Positions 8,847 to 17,926 of a stretch of DNA of 64,000 bases are shown in pieces. Both the position numbers and the translations under genes were made by a program. The stretch is from Flavobacterium luminosum (GTDB lineage: Bacteria; Bacteroidota; Bacteroidia; Flavobacteriales; Flavobacteriaceae), in assembly GCF_023635005.1 (NCBI RefSeq), contig NZ_JAMLJM010000005.1, forward strand, positions 124,001-188,000, read 5' to 3'. The first letter of the stretch is position 1, and each line of letters begins with the position of its first letter. The notes under the pieces were generated by a model that was given only the letters and a program-made list of their open reading frames with translations, ran no database searches and had not been told where the DNA came from.

Positions 8847-11390
8847 TTAGAATGGATAGTTAATACCAATATTTAGAACTCCTTTATTGAGACGCATCTC
8901 TTTAAACCATTTTTCTCCTTCTTTTAAAGCGGGATTATAGGTTTTAAAACCGTAATCAAATCTGACGATGAAAAATTTAAAATCGTATCTGAATCCCATT
9001 CCGGTTCCTAGTGCCAAATTTTTTAGCGATTGGACTCCTGAGAAAATCTTTGTTTCATCGGTTTCATTATCAAAAACATTCCAAATATTTCCGCAATCGG
9101 CAAAAATAGCTCCATTAAGATCGCCAAAAAACTTAAATCGAAATTCAGTGTTCAAAGCAATTTTCATATTCGCTTCGTTAAAATCGTTCAGACCACCGGA
9201 GCTACCTGGACCTAAACTATAGGATTGCCAAGCTCGGTTATCGTTGGTTCCCCCAGCAAAATAACTTCGTGAAAAAGGAATTGATTTAGAATTTCCGTAA
9301 GGAATTGCAATTCCGAAAAAGCTTCGAAAGGCAATCGATTTGTTTCGTTTTAAATCCCAATGACGTATAAATTCAAAATCGGTTTTTATGTATTGTGAAT
9401 AGGTTAATCCAAAAAAGTCTCTGGTTCCATCATCATTTTTTGGTTGATTGCTAAGATCGGAGAGTACGGTTAAAAAGTTTCCTGCTACTTCAACTTTACT
9501 ACGGAAACTATAAAACTGTCTGTCAAAAAAATCAGTTTTATTGTTTTTACTGAAACTGAAATTGGAAGCGAAGATTAAGTTGTTTTCCGTTAAACGATCT
9601 TTTCGTTCTTTAATACTTTTAATGTTTTTATAATCGGTACTATTAGGATCTAAACTAGGATAAATGTTCTGTAGCGCATTTGTTATAAATTGATTGGATC
9701 CTGTTGGGATAGTCAAATTTCCGTTGGCATCTACTAAAGTAGGATCAGTATTGTACAATTCTGCTAGATTGTTTAGTCGGTTGTATGAAGAATTGTAAAC
9801 GTTGAAATAATTGTCGATGTTAACGTTTTTGACGTATTGTAAGTTGATCAAGTCAAGTTTGATATCGGTATTTTTATTTGGAACCCAACTGTAGTTAATG
9901 GTAGAAGTAAGGTTTTCTTTATCCAATCCAATATTGGTCTGTTTTGAAAACCCTAAACTAATCAAAGAGTTGGGAAACATTCTTTTGGGAATAATTCTAT
10001 CGGTGTTAAAAGGAAGAAACAGTCTTGGGAAAGTTAGACGTAAATCTGCACCGACTTCGGATAGATTGAAAAACTGATTGTTCGGATTGGCCAAATCTTT
10101 AGAAGAACCAATGTTTCCTCTGAGTCCTAATTCCAATATTTCAGCTCCTCTAAAAATATTTCGAATAGAGAAAGAAGTACTACCGGCAATACCAAAATCC
10201 ATGATATTGGAATGCGTAAAATCGGCATTGGCTCTAAAACTGTATTTGTCTTTTGAAATTAGATAAATATTGGCTTTGACAGTTTTGGTTAACGTATCTT
10301 CAACGTATTGAATGTTAGGGTAATTAAACACTCTGAGGTTGCTTAAAGATCGGAGAGTTAGTGTTCTGTTTTCGTCACTATAAACATTTCCTTTTTGTAT
10401 AAAAACGGCATCTGTTAATGCTTTGGGTCTGTAGCGAAGTCTGTTGGTGCTATAAATGTTGAAGTTTTTATAGATGGCACTATCGGCTACTTGTTTTTGG
10501 TTTCGGTTGGATAAATCATTGGTGAAGATATTTACTTCTCCAATTTTATAAATCTCGTAAGGCTTCGTTTTTGTAGAGTCGTTTATTTTGTATTCACGAT
10601 TGGTGATATTAACGATAACTGGAGCCTTTTTAGAAGTAGTATCGATTTCAAAAAAAATATTTTGTTGTTGAAAATGGTAAACTCCATTGTTTCTAAAATA
10701 GGAAGTCAAACGAGTTCTTTCGCTATCAAAATTTTCTGTTTTGTACTGTTGTCCAATTTTAATCTGCGATTTTCTTTTCACACTTTCATAAAGTGAATCA
10801 ATCACAGGTGATTGTATATTGGTTGAAATCGTGTCTAGAAAAGTTGGTTCTCCTTTAACAACCTCATAATGTATTTTTCCTTTTTTATTTTTGAGGTAAT
10901 CTATTTTATGTTTGGCAACAGCATCGAAATAGCCCAAATTAAAATAATGAGCTTTAAGTCTTTTAACAGAGCGTGCTGTTTTTATAGTATCAATGATTAC
11001 TGGGGCTTCTCCTGTTTTTCTTAAAAAATTATGCCAACCATAATACCAAAAAGATTTACTCAATCTGTTGATTTGTTTTTTGGAAAGAAGCTTGGCTAAT
11101 CGATAATATTTTTTTGGGTTCTGATTGTATTTTGCTTTAAAAATAGAATCTGTATTTTCTTTGGCTAAATTATACATGTGCAAACGCAACTTAATTCCTA
11201 GAATGTTAGAGTTGGGTTGCTGTTGTATGTGCGCTACTACATCTTCGTCTTTTACTTTTTTACCATCCACTTGAAGCGTGTTTTTGGTCAAAAGATGTTG
11301 GTTGGCAGGAACTTTTTTTACTGCATCACAGGCAGATAAAAGTACTGCAATTAGAAGAATTAATACTATTTTTGTAGAGAAATTATTCAA
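8847..11390 (-). CDS. tamL: BamA/TamA-like outer membrane lipoprotein (TamL)
   Basis: An 847-residue Omp85-superfamily protein. It starts with a lipoprotein signal peptide whose lipobox LLSAC places the acylated cysteine at about residue 21. POTRA-like repeats follow (about 25-400), then a C-terminal 16-strand-type barrel ending in a terminal beta-strand with aromatic residues (LNIGINYPF). The RAWQSYSLGPGSSGG stretch matches the conserved barrel segment of the bacterial surface antigen family. In Bacteroidota such lipidated BamA/TamA relatives are called TamL and are thought to work with TamB in outer membrane assembly; no tamB is adjacent here. The family is certain, the exact paralogue less so. 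Confidence 0.85.
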   Translation of the reverse strand: MNNFSTKIVLILLIAVLLSACDAVKKVPANQHLLTKNTLQVDGKKVKDEDVVAHIQQQPNSNILGIKLRLHMYNLAKENTDSIFKAKYNQNPKKYYRLAKLLSKKQINRLSKSFWYYGWHNFLRKTGEAPVIIDTIKTARSVKRLKAHYFNLGYFDAVAKHKIDYLKNKKGKIHYEVVKGEPTFLDTISTNIQSPVIDSLYESVKRKSQIKIGQQYKTENFDSERTRLTSYFRNNGVYHFQQQNIFFEIDTTSKKAPVIVNITNREYKINDSTKTKPYEIYKIGEVNIFTNDLSNRNQKQVADSAIYKNFNIYSTNRLRYRPKALTDAVFIQKGNVYSDENRTLTLRSLSNLRVFNYPNIQYVEDTLTKTVKANIYLISKDKYSFRANADFTHSNIMDFGIAGSTSFSIRNIFRGAEILELGLRGNIGSSKDLANPNNQFFNLSEVGADLRLTFPRLFLPFNTDRIIPKRMFPNSLISLGFSKQTNIGLDKENLTSTINYSWVPNKNTDIKLDLINLQYVKNVNIDNYFNVYNSSYNRLNNLAELYNTDPTLVDANGNLTIPTGSNQFITNALQNIYPSLDPNSTDYKNIKSIKERKDRLTENNLIFASNFSFSKNNKTDFFDRQFYSFRSKVEVAGNFLTVLSDLSNQPKNDDGTRDFFGLTYSQYIKTDFEFIRHWDLKRNKSIAFRSFFGIAIPYGNSKSIPFSRSYFAGGTNDNRAWQSYSLGPGSSGGLNDFNEANMKIALNTEFRFKFFGDLNGAIFADCGNIWNVFDNETDETKIFSGVQSLKNLALGTGMGFRYDFKFFIVRFDYGFKTYNPALKEGEKWFKEMRLNKGVLNIGINYPF

Positions 11391-11428
11391 TAGAATCTGA
11401 AATTTAGTTCAAAAATACACTTTTTTTT

Positions 11429-12160
11429 ATGGTTAGTAAAAACCAAATAAAACTTATAACGAGTTTACAACAAAAAAAATATAGAAAACAAAATCAATTA
11501 TTTATTGCAGAGGGAGTAAAGGTGATTGAGGAACTTTTGCATTCTAGTTTAGAACTAGAGCAATTGTTTGTAACGCATCCCATGTTTTCTGAAATCCCGG
11601 AGCATAAAAAAAGTGTTGTAACTACGGCAGAATTAAATAAAATTTCAGCATTAACTACTGCTAACGATTGTTTGGCACTTTTTAAAATCCCTCAAGATAA
11701 AGAGGTAAACGATTCGGGATTAGTTGTTGCTTTAGATGATATTCGTGACCCGGGAAATTTAGGAACTATTATCCGTCTCTGTGATTGGTTTGGGATTCAA
11801 CAAATTGTTTGTTCCGAACAAACTGTAGATGTATATAATCCAAAAGTTGTTCAGGCTACCATGGGGTCTATAGCAAGAGTGAATGTGACTTATGTAGATT
11901 TAGAAAGGTATTTGAAGAAAGTTTCAAAAACTGTTTTCGGAACTTTTATGGAAGGTGAAAATATCTACAAACAGGCCTTGCCGCAAGAAGGCATTATTGT
12001 TTTAGGAAACGAAGCCAATGGTATTTCTGAGAAAATTGAAAACCTTGTCACTCAAAAAATTTCGATTCCTCGATTTGGAGATTTACAACAAACCGAAAGC
12101 CTTAATGTAGCTATGGCAACCGCTATTGTTTTGAGTGAATTTAAGCGTAAAGAGTCCTAA
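11429..12160 (+). CDS. TrmH/SpoU-family RNA 2'-O-methyltransferase
   Basis: A 243-residue SPOUT methyltransferase. The N-terminal substrate-binding domain (about 1-90, MVSKNQIKLITSLQQKKYRK) is followed by the knotted catalytic domain. The three SpoU motifs are present: LDDIRDPGNLGTIIRLCDWFG, VLGNEANGIS, and the C-terminal SLNVAMATAIVLSEF. It methylates a ribose in rRNA or tRNA using SAM; the target cannot be read from sequence. It is divergent from tamL, with 38 bases between starts, and convergent with porT. Confidence 0.9.
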   Translation: MVSKNQIKLITSLQQKKYRKQNQLFIAEGVKVIEELLHSSLELEQLFVTHPMFSEIPEHKKSVVTTAELNKISALTTANDCLALFKIPQDKEVNDSGLVVALDDIRDPGNLGTIIRLCDWFGIQQIVCSEQTVDVYNPKVVQATMGSIARVNVTYVDLERYLKKVSKTVFGTFMEGENIYKQALPQEGIIVLGNEANGISEKIENLVTQKISIPRFGDLQQTESLNVAMATAIVLSEFKRKES

Positions 12161-12171
12161 CAAAAGGCTTT

Positions 12172-12882
12172 TTAATGAAAAGCAAAATTGATAAACACTC
12201 CGCGGGTAGACATGCTAGCTACGTTTCCTGTCCAAGGACTATTAGGATCTGCGTCGGGAATGATTTCATTCTTTAAACCGAAAACACCTCTGATGGAAGG
12301 CGAAAATTTAAAATATTCAAAATACATGTCAATGCCCACGCCTAATTCATAATTGTTAGTGTTTTTCAACATTCTGAAACGGTTTGCAGAATTATCGTCA
12401 GGTGAATTGGCATTACTCGACAAATTCATAGAAGTGGATAATCCTCCAATCACATATGGTTTAACATTTCCTAATCGTTTGGAAGAGAATTTAGCCAATA
12501 ACGGCAAATGAATGTATGTCGATTTCACTTCTCTTAATCGATCTACGGGATCGGTAAGATTCGGGAACGTCAGATTGCGTTGTCCATAGTGTAAACCTGG
12601 TTCAAATCGTAAATCGATATATTCGTTGATGCGCAAATTAGAAATCAGTCCTACGTTGAATCCCATCTGACTATCAACCAAAATGTCTTCTCCGTCAAAT
12701 TTTTTATCTATTTTAAAATCATAGCTATTAAATCCCAAGTAAAAACCAAAGTGAACCCTTTGTTTGTCGAAATTTTCAAGATTAATAAGCGGTTTTTTGG
12801 CAAACATGCTTTTCTTGAAAACCTGTGCGTTTGTGATGGTTGTCGCTAAAATTAAAATAGTGATGAAAAGTCTTTTCGTCAT
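12172..12882 (-). CDS. porT: Type IX secretion system outer membrane protein PorT
   Basis: A 236-residue secreted beta-barrel protein with a cleavable signal peptide (about residues 1-19, ending TNAQ). It has alternating amphipathic strands typical of the PorT/outer-membrane-beta-barrel family (FGFYLGFNSYDF, LRFEPGLHYGQRNL, YIHLPLLAKFSS, VKPYVIGGLSTSMN, ELGVGIDMYF). PorT is needed for type IX secretion and gliding in flavobacteria. Close linkage downstream of the UbiE/MenG methyltransferase is the usual flavobacterial arrangement and supports the specific name. The gap to that gene is 8 bases, so the two are cotranscribed. Confidence 0.85.
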   Translation of the reverse strand: MTKRLFITILILATTITNAQVFKKSMFAKKPLINLENFDKQRVHFGFYLGFNSYDFKIDKKFDGEDILVDSQMGFNVGLISNLRINEYIDLRFEPGLHYGQRNLTFPNLTDPVDRLREVKSTYIHLPLLAKFSSKRLGNVKPYVIGGLSTSMNLSSNANSPDDNSANRFRMLKNTNNYELGVGIDMYFEYFKFSPSIRGVFGLKNEIIPDADPNSPWTGNVASMSTRGVFINFAFH

Positions 12883-12890
12883 TTTGGTCG

Positions 12891-13622
12891 TTATTTTTTT
12901 GATGCGCTATAAATGGTAGCTACCCCAAAAGTTTGAGGAAGGTTTTTTACATCTATAAACCCAATATTACGTAAAATATTGTTTAAACGCTCTCCGTAAG
13001 GGAAAATTGATGCCGAATCGGATAAATATTTGTAAGCAACTTTATCTTTTGAAAATAAGCGTCCTATTAACGGTAGGATGTTTTTAGTGTAAAAATTGTA
13101 ACCTTGTTTGAACGGGAATTTTTCTGGAACCGAAGTTTCTAAAATAATGAATTGACCGTTTGGTTTTAAAACTCTATATATTTCAGACAAGCCAGATTCT
13201 AAGTTCTCGAAATTTCTGATTCCAAAAGCAACTGTTATCGCATCAAAAGTATTGTCTTCAAAAGGAATTTTTTCGCTGTCGCCTAAAACCATTTCAATTT
13301 TTGAAGAAAGGTTTTTTTGAGCAATCTTTTGCTTTCCAACTTCCAACATTCCTGCAGAAATATCCAAACCAATGATTTTTTCCGCATTAGTTTGCGAAAG
13401 TAATATTGCTAAATCTCCGGTTCCGGTAGCTACGTCTAATAGTAATTTTGGATTTTTAGAAGCCACCATCTTTACTATTTTTTTTCTCCAAGACACGTCT
13501 ATTCCAAATGAAATAACTCTATTTAAATTATCATACTCAGAAGAGATGGTGTCAAACATTTGAGCAACTTGTTCCTTCTTACTAGAGTCGGAATCTTTAT
13601 ATGGTTTAGTACTAATTGACAT
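12891..13622 (-). CDS. ubiE: Demethylmenaquinone/ubiquinone C-methyltransferase UbiE/MenG
   Basis: SAM-dependent C-methyltransferase of quinone synthesis; in Bacteroidota the likely product is menaquinone. At 243 residues it is full length. Motif I is LLDVATGTGDLAI, and the family signatures FGIRNFEN and YRVLKPNG-FIILETS are present, as are the N-terminal YDNLNRVISFG and the C-terminal PQTFGVATIYSA. A perfect -7 box (minus strand TATCTTTG, 13637-13644) lies 14 bases upstream of the start. It is followed closely by porT. Confidence 0.94.
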   Translation of the reverse strand: MSISTKPYKDSDSSKKEQVAQMFDTISSEYDNLNRVISFGIDVSWRKKIVKMVASKNPKLLLDVATGTGDLAILLSQTNAEKIIGLDISAGMLEVGKQKIAQKNLSSKIEMVLGDSEKIPFEDNTFDAITVAFGIRNFENLESGLSEIYRVLKPNGQFIILETSVPEKFPFKQGYNFYTKNILPLIGRLFSKDKVAYKYLSDSASIFPYGERLNNILRNIGFIDVKNLPQTFGVATIYSASKK

Positions 13623-13644
13623 GATATAATTTTTAACAAAGATA

Positions 13645-13931
13645 GGATTAAATTTTAATAGCTAAAAACATGTGTTTCATCGAATAATTAGCAATTTTCA
13701 TCGTTTTTATCATTAAAATCGGGTATTTTTTAAAATACTAACAATTTGGTATTGTGTTGATTGTGTAAAATTACTATTTTTACAATCAGAATAATACTAG
13801 AAAATGTTCTTAACATTTAATGATGAAAAAATGAATTAACAGACACGGTTAATTTGTAATTCCAATCATGAGCTGCAATTGTTACCCAATTGCATAAAAG
13901 TGTCACAAACGTTCTTTGGGTTAAATTTGTT
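13645..13931. other. Non-coding stretch between ubiE and the small RNA
   Basis: About 290 AT-rich bases without a convincing gene. It contains a hairpin (TTGTGTAAAA near 13761 against TTTTTACAA near 13776) and only trivial ORFs, the longest on the plus strand being 11 codons. I see no homology-based content. Confidence 0.4.
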
Positions 13932-13963
13932 TTTGGAAATTTAGTTTTGTTGTATTACTTTAG
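13932..13963 (+). promoter_or_regulatory. Promoter of the candidate 6S-like RNA
   Basis: TTTG (13932-13935) and TACTTTAG (13956-13963) are separated by 20 bases, fitting TTTG-N17-23-TAnnTTTG with one mismatch. The predicted start site near 13970 coincides with the base of the long hairpin described for the RNA. Confidence 0.55.
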
Positions 13964-13969
13964 TGGTAT

Positions 13970-14080
13970 TTGGTAATACAGCATAGAGATTCTAATCTCG
14001 GTTTTTATTGGCCAATATAATTTTGGTTGAACAGTAAAGACTTTACAAAATTGATTGGAAACATCATATCGGTATTATTT
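13970..14080 (+). ncRNA. ssrS: Candidate 6S-like RNA (6S-Flavo type)
   Basis: This stretch of about 110 bases has no ORF but can form a rod-like structure. The closing stem is GGTAATAC (13972-13979) with GTATTATT (14072-14079). A large asymmetric bubble follows, whose 5' side carries a small hairpin GAGATT/AATCTC. The apical arm begins with CCAAT paired with ATTGG, then AATTTT with AAAATT across a small internal loop, and is capped by the GTAAAGACTTTAC hairpin. Closing stem, central bubble and apical arm are the shape of 6S RNA, which binds RNA polymerase holoenzyme. A promoter upstream and an independent terminator directly downstream fit a stand-alone small RNA. The 6S name is inferred from shape and size only; the structure was folded by eye. 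Confidence 0.5.
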
Positions 14081-14109
14081 AAAAACACCTCTTAATGAGG
14101 TGTTTTTTT
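14081..14109. terminator. Intrinsic terminator of the small RNA, shared with folA
   Basis: CACCTC (14086-14091) pairs with GAGGTG (14097-14102), extended by an A/T stem, and an eight-T run follows on the plus strand. The opposite strand also ends in T residues, so it can serve folA, whose stop lies 11 bases away. Confidence 0.85.
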
Positions 14110-14119
14110 TGAATAAATT

Positions 14120-14605
14120 TTAGATTTTATGATAAGTTTCAAAAGTAAAGGCGAAGGAATGTTTTTCGTCTTTATCATGAAAAGTGCTTTGTGTTAGTTT
14201 CCATTTTTTAGAATCAATTTCAGGGAAAAAAGTATCCGCTTCAAAATCACCATCTACTCTGGTAATGTCTAGACAATCTGCTATGGATATAGATTGTTTG
14301 TAAATTTCCCCGCCACCAATGACAAACACGTTTTGGTTTTCAGGAACGGCATCAAGAGCTGCTTCTAAAGAATGAACTACAATACAACCCTCGGGAGCGT
14401 TATAATTCTTATTCTTTGTAATAATAATATGAGTGCGATTAGGAAGTGGTTTTGGAAAGCTTTCAAATGTCTTTCTACCCATAATTATATGGTGACCGCT
14501 AGTTATCGATTTAAACCTTTTGAAATCATCCGGAAGATGCCAAAGCAACTGGTTGTCTTTTCCTAATTCGTTATTTTTACCTACGGCAGCAATTAATGTA
14601 ATCAT
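14120..14605 (-). CDS. folA: Dihydrofolate reductase
   Basis: NADPH-dependent reduction of dihydrofolate to tetrahydrofolate. At 161 residues it has the normal size. Signatures: N-terminal ITLIAAVGKNNELGKDNQLLWHLPDDFKRFK containing the WHLPDD substrate box, IIMGRKTFES, and FVIGGGEIYKQ. The start codon overlaps the stop of the upstream 2TM gene by one base (TAATG). Grouping with thyA fits the shared folate cycle, because thymidylate synthase regenerates dihydrofolate. Confidence 0.96.
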   Translation of the reverse strand: MITLIAAVGKNNELGKDNQLLWHLPDDFKRFKSITSGHHIIMGRKTFESFPKPLPNRTHIIITKNKNYNAPEGCIVVHSLEAALDAVPENQNVFVIGGGEIYKQSISIADCLDITRVDGDFEADTFFPEIDSKKWKLTQSTFHDKDEKHSFAFTFETYHKI

Positions 14606-14931
14606 TAGCTTTGTTGGTCTAAATCTTTTTGCAATTGTTCTATTCGGCGTTCTTGTTTTGCCATCAGTTTATCAATTTGTTCTCTTTCCCACTTTTTATT
14701 CATAAAACTATCGGTTACAAATACTCTAATGAAGTGGAGAATAAAAATGAACAACCAAATAATAATTGCCCAAACGGCCCAATTGGTTTCGGGTAGTATA
14801 TTCATTAATTTGTTGGAAGCAATAAAGAAAATGCTACCCAATACAAAAAGAACAAAATGAAAGTATAAACGTTTTTTCTGCTTCAATCGAAGCCGTGCGT
14901 ATTCGTAAAGTTCGTGTTGGTTAATGTCCAT
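14605..14931 (-). CDS. 2TM domain-containing membrane protein
   Basis: A 108-residue protein with two membrane helices (about residues 24-44 and 52-73) flanked by basic segments, and a C-terminal amphipathic, coiled-coil-like tail rich in K, R, E and Q. This is the 2TM domain layout common in Flavobacteriia, often found next to folA. Function is unknown; it overlaps folA by one base and is probably cotranscribed. Confidence 0.75.
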   Translation of the reverse strand: MDINQHELYEYARLRLKQKKRLYFHFVLFVLGSIFFIASNKLMNILPETNWAVWAIIIWLFIFILHFIRVFVTDSFMNKKWEREQIDKLMAKQERRIEQLQKDLDQQS

Positions 14932-14970
14932 AATGTTTAGTTTACGAATTAAAGATACTATTTTTTTGGA

Positions 14971-15063
14971 TTATTTTAAATTAAAATTAATCGGTAAGAC
15001 ATATTTTGCTCTGACTTTTCTTCCGTTTTGAAAACTAAAAACCTTTTTTGTAATCGCTTTTAT
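14971..15063 (-). pseudogene. Remnant of a TonB-type C-terminal domain
   Basis: A 30-codon open stretch on the minus strand ends in FQNGRKVRAKYVLPINFNL followed by a stop. The pattern, with a basic residue after NG and then V-R-x-K-Y-x-L-P-I-N-F, is the last strand pair of TonB/energy-transducer C-terminal domains in Bacteroidota. An in-frame stop directly upstream and no start codon show that the rest has decayed. Short recognisable pieces may continue upstream in other frames to about 15130. It sits between thyA and the 2TM gene. Confidence 0.5.
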
Positions 15064-15184
15064 TTAGAAGTATCTAGTTTTGTAATAATCCTAAACTTCG
15101 TATTTGTCGTTTTCAGTCCTAGCCAATAGAAATTAGCGGTTGAAGATAACAGCAAAAAAGATTTTTTTGATTTTTTGACAGAAA

Positions 15185-16009
15185 TTAAACAGATACTTGT
15201 CCTTTGATATGAGGATGCGGATCGTAGTCTGTTAAGGAGAAATCTTCAAATTTGAAATCAAAAATATTTTTAACAGCAGGATTCAAAATCATTTTTGGTA
15301 ACGGTCTTGGCTCTCGACTTAGTTGTAACTCTAATTGTTCCAAATGGTTGTTATAGATGTGAGCATCACCAAAAGTATGGATAAATTCTCCGGGTTGAAG
15401 GTCGCAAACTTGAGCAATCATCAAGGTCAATAGCGCATAAGAAGCAATATTGAATGGAACGCCAAGAAAAATATCAGCACTGCGTTGGTACAATTGACAC
15501 GATAATTTGCCATCAGCGACATAAAACTGAAAAAAAGCATGACACGGAGGCAAAGCGGCCTTACCGTTAGCTACATTTTCAGAGAAAGTTTTTTTATCGT
15601 CCGGTAAAACCGAAGGATTCCAAGCAGAAACTAACATTCTACGACTGTTAGGGTTCTTTTTTAAAGTTTCTATGAGTTCTGAAATTTGGTCAATTTCTTG
15701 ACTATTCCAGTTACGCCATTGATGACCATAAACAGGGCCAAGGTTTCCGTTTTCGTCAGCCCATTCGTCCCAGATTTTTACACCGTTTTCTTTTAAATAA
15801 TTAATGTTGGTGTCGCCTTTTAAAAACCATAACAACTCATAAATGATCGATTTTAGATGTAGTTTTTTCGTTGTTACCATAGGGAAACCTTCGCTCAAAT
15901 CAAAACGCATTTGGTATCCGAAGACACTCTTGGTTCCTGTTCCTGTACGATCTCCTTTTTGGTTACCGTTTTCTAAAACGTGCTTTACTAAATCTAAATA
16001 TTGTTTCAT
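15185..16009 (-). CDS. thyA: Thymidylate synthase
   Basis: Converts dUMP and methylene-tetrahydrofolate to dTMP and dihydrofolate. The 274 residues cover the full ThyA fold: [20 protein letters not shown] with the phosphate-binding Arg, YGHQWRNW, the catalytic Cys in [12 protein letters not shown] (about residue 156), [20 protein letters not shown], and [12 protein letters not shown]. It lies 41 bases downstream of the bifunctional nuclease gene and is probably in the same transcript. Confidence 0.97.
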   Translation of the reverse strand: MKQYLDLVKHVLENGNQKGDRTGTGTKSVFGYQMRFDLSEGFPMVTTKKLHLKSIIYELLWFLKGDTNINYLKENGVKIWDEWADENGNLGPVYGHQWRNWNSQEIDQISELIETLKKNPNSRRMLVSAWNPSVLPDDKKTFSENVANGKAALPPCHAFFQFYVADGKLSCQLYQRSADIFLGVPFNIASYALLTLMIAQVCDLQPGEFIHTFGDAHIYNNHLEQLELQLSREPRPLPKMILNPAVKNIFDFKFEDFSLTDYDPHPHIKGQVSV

Positions 16010-16050
16010 TGTAGTTCTTTCGGTCTTTGATGTTAATAGCGATTTATGAA

Positions 16051-16671
16051 TTAAGATTCTCTTTTCGAAATTTCATCTCTAACTTTCGCAGCTTTTTCAT
16101 AATCTTCATCTTGTACAGCTTGCTCAAGCATTTCGTGTAATTCGGATAAACTTAATTTTGCGAATGCATTTTGCTTATCGCTAGTTTCCTCTAATCCAAA
16201 AGTTTCAGGCGTGGTTAGAATCGCTTCGTCTTCTTCCTGATTTTCAGTTTCAGGATTAATTTTTAGGTAAATTCCAGCTTTGTCTAAAATGTTTTTGTAG
16301 GTAAAAATAGGAGCGTTAAAACGCAATGCCAATGCTATAGCATCTGAGGTTCTAGCATCGATAATTTCTTCTATTTTATCTCTTTCGCAAATCATACTAG
16401 AATAAAATACCCCATCAACTAATTTATGAATGATTACTTGTTTGATGACAATATCAAAACGGTCTGCAAAGTTTTTAAATAAATCGTGTGTTAAAGGACG
16501 AGGCGGTTTAATTTCTTTTTCCAAAGCGATAGCAATCGATTGAGCTTCAAAAGCTCCGATAACTATTGGTAATTTTCGATCTCCGTCTACTTCATTCAAT
16601 ATGAGAGCATAAGCTCCGTTTTGTGTCTGGCTATATGAAATCCCTTTTATTGATAATTTGACTAAACTCAT
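16051..16671 (-). CDS. Bifunctional nuclease family protein (DUF151) with UVR motif
   Basis: A 206-residue protein. The N-terminal DUF151 domain covers about 1-130 ([31 protein letters not shown]; the conserved block [19 protein letters not shown] near 108). An acidic linker leads to a C-terminal UVR-type helical hairpin ([25 protein letters not shown]), the motif used in UvrB-UvrC and ClpC-McsA contacts. DUF151 relatives have been reported with RNase/DNase activity in plants; the bacterial role is not established. It is an ordinary flavobacterial gene upstream of thyA. Confidence 0.85.
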   Translation of the reverse strand: MSLVKLSIKGISYSQTQNGAYALILNEVDGDRKLPIVIGAFEAQSIAIALEKEIKPPRPLTHDLFKNFADRFDIVIKQVIIHKLVDGVFYSSMICERDKIEEIIDARTSDAIALALRFNAPIFTYKNILDKAGIYLKINPETENQEEDEAILTTPETFGLEETSDKQNAFAKLSLSELHEMLEQAVQDEDYEKAAKVRDEISKRES

Positions 16672-16829
16672 TATGGTTTTAGTTTTCTAATTTTTGATTA
16701 CGATTGCATTACGGAATGCTCACTGTTATAAACTGTTAAAGGCGAAATGTTTCAGTTTTAATGCATTAAATTATTAACAATTATTGATATGCAAAGTAAC
16801 GAAAAACTTTGTGCTTCTTAAAATAAAAA

Positions 16830-16859
16830 AAGAAGAGCCATATAAAAATGACTCTTCCT
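16830..16859 (-). terminator. Intrinsic terminator of etfBA
   Basis: Hairpin AGAAGAGCCAT (16831-16841) against ATGACTCTTCCT (starting at 16848) with one mismatch. On the minus strand it is followed by a seven-T run, 25 bases after the etfA stop. Confidence 0.75.
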
Positions 16860-16882
16860 TTATTTTCCGTTTTTGTTCGGAG

Positions 16883-17851
16883 TTATGAATTCTGCGCTTT
16901 GAAAGCTTTTAATTTTTCAATCAACGCTGGTACTACTTGGAATGCGTCTCCAACCACACCATAATCAGCTACTTTAAAGAAAGGCGCTTCAGGGTCTGTG
17001 TTGATAGCTACTTTTACTTTTGAAGAGTTGATACCAGCAATGTGTTGGATAGCTCCAGAGATACCTACAGCAATGTATAAGTTAGTAGCAACTGGTTTAC
17101 CTGTTTGTCCAACGTGCTCACTGTGAGGTCTCCAACCTAAATCAGAAACTGGTTTAGAGCAAGCCGTAGCAGCACCTAAAACAGAAGCTAATTCTTCAAT
17201 CATACCCCAGTTTTCAGGACCTTTTAATCCACGTCCTCCAGATACCACAACATCTGCATCAGCGATAGTTACTTTACCTGATCCTTTTTCAACAGATTGA
17301 ACTTGTACACCAAAGTCAGCATCAGAAATAGTAGGAACAAAATCTTCGGCTGCAGCAGCACCAGAACTTTCTACTAAACCAAAACTGTTTTTACCAATAG
17401 CCAATACTTTTACATCAGTATCAATTTGTGTAATCGTGAAAGCTTTGTTTGAAAAAGCGTTTCTTTTTACTTGGAATGGAGCAGTACTTAAAGGTAATGC
17501 CACTACGTTTGAAGCATAACCTGCGTTTAAGTTAACCGCTACAAGTGGAGCCATGTATAATGAATCGGTAGTAGAAGATAAAACAACCAATTTAGCAGAT
17601 TCTTTTTCTGTAGCTTGTTTGATAACATCTGCGTAAGCTTTTGCGTTGAAGTTGTTCAATTTATCGTTAGTAACTTTTAATACTTTATCTACTCCGTATT
17701 TTCCTAATTCAGATACATCACCGGCATTAATGGTAACAGCGGTTACAGTTGATCCTGTTGATTCGGCAATTTTTTTTGCGTAAGAAGCTAATTCAAAAGC
17801 TACTTTTTTGAATTTTCCTTCTGCTGATTCTGCGTATATTAAAATGGACAT
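16883..17851 (-). CDS. etfA: Electron transfer flavoprotein subunit alpha
   Basis: FAD-binding subunit of ETF, which passes electrons from acyl-CoA and related dehydrogenases to the quinone pool. 322 residues. The N-terminal ETF domain is followed by the C-terminal FAD domain with the signature [21 protein letters not shown], then [23 protein letters not shown] and [20 protein letters not shown]. It follows etfB after a 75-base spacer made of period-7 repeats. Confidence 0.96.
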   Translation of the reverse strand: MSILIYAESAEGKFKKVAFELASYAKKIAESTGSTVTAVTINAGDVSELGKYGVDKVLKVTNDKLNNFNAKAYADVIKQATEKESAKLVVLSSTTDSLYMAPLVAVNLNAGYASNVVALPLSTAPFQVKRNAFSNKAFTITQIDTDVKVLAIGKNSFGLVESSGAAAAEDFVPTISDADFGVQVQSVEKGSGKVTIADADVVVSGGRGLKGPENWGMIEELASVLGAATACSKPVSDLGWRPHSEHVGQTGKPVATNLYIAVGISGAIQHIAGINSSKVKVAINTDPEAPFFKVADYGVVGDAFQVVPALIEKLKAFKAQNS

Positions 17852-17854
17852 AAT

Positions 17855-17926
17855 TTCTATTTTTTTGAATGTTGAATAGTAAATCTTAAATGATACGATT
17901 GATCATTTAAAACTCAAAATTTAATA
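17855..17926 (-). repeat. Intercistronic inverted repeat between etfB and etfA
   Basis: The spacer contains the perfect inverted repeat TTAAATGAT (17886-17894) and ATCATTTAA (17902-17910), embedded in degenerate heptamers (gttgaat, agtaaat, cttaaat, ctcaaaa). It resembles the spacer between fbaA and accD. Confidence 0.45.
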
